Below, one piece after another: positions 61,540 through 64,000 of a DNA stretch of 64,000 nucleotides (its first letter is position 1; every line of letters starts with the position of its first letter). The stretch covers positions 1 through 64,000 of the forward strand of contig JAZQIV010000176.1 in NCBI GenBank assembly GCA_045541305.1, written 5' to 3'. The notes below the pieces were generated by a model. That model worked only from the letters and a program-made list of their open reading frames with translations, ran no database searches and was not told where the DNA came from. The position numbers and the translations under genes are program-made. Origin of the DNA: RGIG3009 sp045541305. GTDB taxonomy: Bacteria; Bacillota; Clostridia; Oscillospirales; Acutalibacteraceae.

Positions 61540-62500
61540 ACCGTTTAGAAAACCGAACTGGCTGGTAGCCAGACGCCGCAGTACGCGTGCAATCGTTGTT
61601 TCCCTTCGAACGCTGTTATTGCTTGGCCTATGCTATTTGTTTTTATTCCCTATTTTTTACCTAATATTGTCCGCAGTGTCGGCGCCCGAAGCAATGGCTG
61701 ACCCGAATGTGGTCTGGTTGCCCGATCAACTCACATTGGCAAATTTTAAAACAGCTTTTGTTGAGTTAGAGTTTTCACGGTCAGCGTTACTCAGTTTGTG
61801 TAATACCTTACTCGGAACGATAGCTTCCTTAGTATCGTGTTCTTTGATCGGATATGGTTTTGCACGGTTTCAATTCGCCGAGAAAAAAGTCTTATTTGCC
61901 ATTGTTATCCTCAACATTATTGTGCCGCCGCAGACGATGCTTATATCTCAGTATCTGCAATTCCGGTATTTTGATTTTGGCGGTATTTTGGGCGTCCTTG
62001 AACCGATTTTAAATTTTTCAAGTGTGGATCTTCTGAACACACCTTGGGTATTTTTGCTTCCTGCCATGTTGGGCGTTGGATTGCGAGATGGATTGTTTAT
62101 CTTTATTTTCAGGCAATTCTTTTTGGGAATCCCGAAAGATTTAGAAGAAGCAGCACGTGTCGACGGAAGCAATGCACTCAGAACGTTTGTCAGAATTATC
62201 GTTCCGGTAGCTGTTCCGGCGTTTATTACGGTCTTGTTGTTTTCTTTCGTGTGGCATTGGAACGATTTTTACACTTCGGACATGATGTTTGCTTCCGGAA
62301 CAAAGCCATTGATTCCGCAGCTTGCCATTGTCAAAACGGAATTGGCGAACATGATGAATCGCGGCGGCAATGACGCACTGAATGCACGGGGTGTCCTCGC
62401 GTCGGCAGCTTTGCTGGCGATTACCGTTCCGTTGGCATTATATACCGTAACCCAACGCTATTTTGTAGAAAGTATTGAGCGAGTGGGAATGGTTGGCTAA
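61526..62500 (+). CDS. Carbohydrate ABC transporter permease, second pair, MalG type (cluster B)
   Basis: The protein has 324 residues with six membrane segments, the VPPQTMLISQYL segment and the EAA loop EEAARVDGSNALRTFVRIIVP. It is the counterpart of the permease at 23835. The start at 61526, inside the end of the previous gene, follows AAGGGAGGC; a frame from 61451 lacks support. It ends cluster B. Unlike cluster A, no lipoprotein binding-protein gene follows directly. Confidence 0.88.
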   Translation: MACGKPFRKPNWLVARRRSTRAIVVSLRTLLLLGLCYLFLFPIFYLILSAVSAPEAMADPNVVWLPDQLTLANFKTAFVELEFSRSALLSLCNTLLGTIASLVSCSLIGYGFARFQFAEKKVLFAIVILNIIVPPQTMLISQYLQFRYFDFGGILGVLEPILNFSSVDLLNTPWVFLLPAMLGVGLRDGLFIFIFRQFFLGIPKDLEEAARVDGSNALRTFVRIIVPVAVPAFITVLLFSFVWHWNDFYTSDMMFASGTKPLIPQLAIVKTELANMMNRGGNDALNARGVLASAALLAITVPLALYTVTQRYFVESIERVGMVG

Positions 62501-62504
62501 TTCA

Positions 62505-62537
62505 TTTTCAAAAGATAGCGCAGAGTATTTTTGAAAA
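62505..62537 (+). other. AT-rich hairpin after cluster B
   Basis: TTTTCAAAAGATA and TATTTTTGAAAA can pair with one bulge around an eight-base loop. It is weak and has no T-tract, but it lies at the boundary between the permease and the next secreted-protein gene. Confidence 0.25.
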
Positions 62538-62584
62538 GAACTCATAGGACCGTAGATGGTGTTGTGAGGAAAGGAGAACTCGTT

Positions 62585-64000
62585 ATGAAAACGAATTTTC
62601 GTAAATTTTTATGCATAATTTTATCCGCTTTGATGGTGGTTGGATTTCCCATTTCCCTTTTTCACGTAGGTGCGACCGAGACACAAAACCTGTTTGAAAA
62701 CGGAACTTTCGATGAAGATTATTCGAATTATTGGACCTTCACAACCGGCACCACCGTTTCCATTGCGGAAAATGCAGGCGTGGACGGAACTCCATGCTTA
62801 CATATTGTGAACGACACGACTGCTGCCAAAATGGCAAAGTATAACAAGAAACTTATCAGTTTGATGGAAACCGGTGTTGCTTACGAGTTGAGTTTTGACT
62901 ACAAAACGGTTGGTGTAGTTTCCAACAGCAAAAAACCAAAGCTCAAATTTTTCGGAACCAGCGAAAATATCATGCTCAACGACAGCACGACCCTTCTGGA
63001 TTCTGCTGCCGATTGGACACACGTATCCTACGAAGTGACGAGCAACGGTACGCCCTCCGGCAATAAAATACAAGAGTTAATCTTCACCATACTGGCATCC
63101 ACGGAATTGTATTTTGACAATTTTTCTTTGACAAAAAAGGTGTCCGGTGATAACGGAAACGGCGGAGGCGAAGGTCAGCAGCCGCCATTACCTGCAACAA
63201 ATATTGTCGAAAACGGAAATTTTGACGAGGATAGCGACTATACACCCTATTGGACCTTTACTGCCGGCACCACCGTTTCAATTGCGGAAAACGTAGGTGT
63301 GGACGGAACATCGTGCTTGCGTATTGTGAACGATAGCACTGCTGCCAAAATGGCAAAGTATAATAAGCAACTCATCAGCTTGATGGAAACCGGTGTTGCT
63401 TACAAGCTGAGTTTTGACTATAAAACGGTTGGCGTGGTTTCCAATAGCAAAAAGCCGAAGCTCAAATTTTTTGGAACCAACGATAACGTTATGTTGAATG
63501 ACAGCACAACGCTTCTGGATTCTGCCGCTGATTGGACACATATATCCTATGAAGTGATGAGCAATGGTACACCGTCCAACAACAAGGTGCAGGAGCTTAT
63601 TTTCACCTTGATGTCGTCCACGGAATTATATCTTGATAATTTTTCTTTGATGAAAAAAGTCTACGGCGATGACGAAAACGGTGGAGGCGAAGGCGGGGAA
63701 CCGCCGGCGACCGAAATTAACCTTGTTAAAAACGGAGATTTTGAGAATTTTGAAGACCAGCAGCTTTGGCGAGATGGTTCAAACGGAAGCTATATTGAAG
63801 CTGCTGCAGGTGTCGGTAAAGATAGTACAGGCGGTTTTCGTGTAGCGCCTGCTGAAATGACCGATACCACGGTATTCGCCCGCTATCAAATGCCATTGAT
63901 TGAGGTCATGAACGTTGGCAAACCGTATGAGTTGAGCTTTTGGTATAAAACCGGCGGAAATGGTACGGCGAAGCCTTCTGTTCAATTTGGCATTCCCGAT
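62585..64000 (+). CDS. Secreted protein with tandem CBM4/9-like modules (cut by window end)
   Basis: The frame is open to the end of the window (472 codons visible), so the gene is incomplete. AAAGGAG precedes the ATG, and a signal peptide (KFLCIILSALMVVGFPISL) follows. Two nearly identical jelly-roll modules (about residues 35-185 and 205-358) each run from a NG(T/N)FDED start through FDYKTVGVVSNSKKPKLKFF to an LYFDNFSL or LYLDNFSL end, joined by Gly-rich linkers. A third, more diverged module (from about 378) resembles the first module of the protein at 42839 (PYELSFWYKT). It is an extracellular carbohydrate-binding protein of the same class. Confidence 0.8.
   Translation, partial: MKTNFRKFLCIILSALMVVGFPISLFHVGATETQNLFENGTFDEDYSNYWTFTTGTTVSIAENAGVDGTPCLHIVNDTTAAKMAKYNKKLISLMETGVAYELSFDYKTVGVVSNSKKPKLKFFGTSENIMLNDSTTLLDSAADWTHVSYEVTSNGTPSGNKIQELIFTILASTELYFDNFSLTKKVSGDNGNGGGEGQQPPLPATNIVENGNFDEDSDYTPYWTFTAGTTVSIAENVGVDGTSCLRIVNDSTAAKMAKYNKQLISLMETGVAYKLSFDYKTVGVVSNSKKPKLKFFGTNDNVMLNDSTTLLDSAADWTHISYEVMSNGTPSNNKVQELIFTLMSSTELYLDNFSLMKKVYGDDENGGGEGGEPPATEINLVKNGDFENFEDQQLWRDGSNGSYIEAAAGVGKDSTGGFRVAPAEMTDTTVFARYQMPLIEVMNVGKPYELSFWYKTGGNGTAKPSVQFGIPD
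62690..63665 (+). repeat. Tandem ~0.5-kb CBM-coding repeat
   Basis: Two units, roughly 62690-63150 and 63205-63665, share long near-identical DNA, for example around GCAAAGTATAATAAG and GACTATAAAACGGTTGG. They differ mainly at third positions, indicating a fairly recent tandem duplication. Confidence 0.8.

Overview
The window looks like a carbohydrate-foraging chromosomal locus of a Gram-positive, Shine-Dalgarno-rich Bacillota, most likely a class Clostridia / Oscillospirales-type anaerobe. This is inferred from frequent AGGAGG sites, GTG/TTG starts, many Thr-rich lipoproteins, an NPxTG sortase-type C-terminus, Msm/Ugp-type sugar ABC permeases without their own ATPase, and LacI/AraC regulators. 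No rRNA or complete tRNA is present, so the species cannot be named.

Layout. 1-1.24 kb: the end of an unrecognised gene, a bidirectional terminator and an MBL-fold hydrolase on the minus strand. 1.4-31.6 kb: one long plus-strand run that starts at a near-consensus promoter followed by a perfect 20-bp palindrome, a likely LacI-family operator. It encodes a lipoprotein/cytoplasmic paralogue pair of unknown family, surface proteins (one with four large repeats and an NPVTG anchor), a tiny peptide, a Thr-rich lipoprotein, a LacI-family regulator and a GH2 beta-mannosidase-like enzyme. These are followed by transport cluster A (giant solute-binding protein, two permeases, NHL/TPR/membrane protein, DUF5696-like protein, two more permeases, lipoprotein solute-binding protein), a DUF4091-type protein, three oxidoreductases and a D-lyxose isomerase. 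31.6-33 kb: a scar of an integrative element (3' half of tRNA-Pro, repeated tRNA end, truncated tyrosine integrase). 33-41.1 kb: two AraC-regulated islands. The second resembles a non-phosphorylative sugar-acid pathway (SDR, UlaG-like hydrolase, enolase-superfamily dehydratase, HpcH-type aldolase, D-2-hydroxyacid dehydrogenase) in two divergent operons sharing a near-identical 42-bp activator element placed exactly 17 bp before TATACT. 41.2-51.4 kb: a second lipoprotein solute-binding protein, a CBM-type surface protein, another tiny peptide plus Thr-rich lipoprotein, and cytoplasmic glycosidase-like enzymes including a GH20-type hexosaminidase. 51.4-62.5 kb: transport cluster B, a gene-for-gene paralogue of the first seven genes of cluster A. 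62.6-64 kb: the start of a further tandem-CBM surface protein, cut by the window end.

Working model (inference): surface carbohydrate-binding proteins and unusually large solute-binding proteins capture glycans. Two permease pairs per cluster import oligosaccharides with an ATPase supplied from elsewhere. Glycosidases without signal peptides (GH2, GH20-like, DUF6259/DUF4091-like) process them inside the cell, and oxidoreductases and isomerases feed the sugars into metabolism. The strongest candidate for an undescribed system is the duplicated seven-gene transporter module, in which an NHL-propeller/TPR/polytopic membrane protein and a DUF5696-like exported protein lie between two permease pairs.
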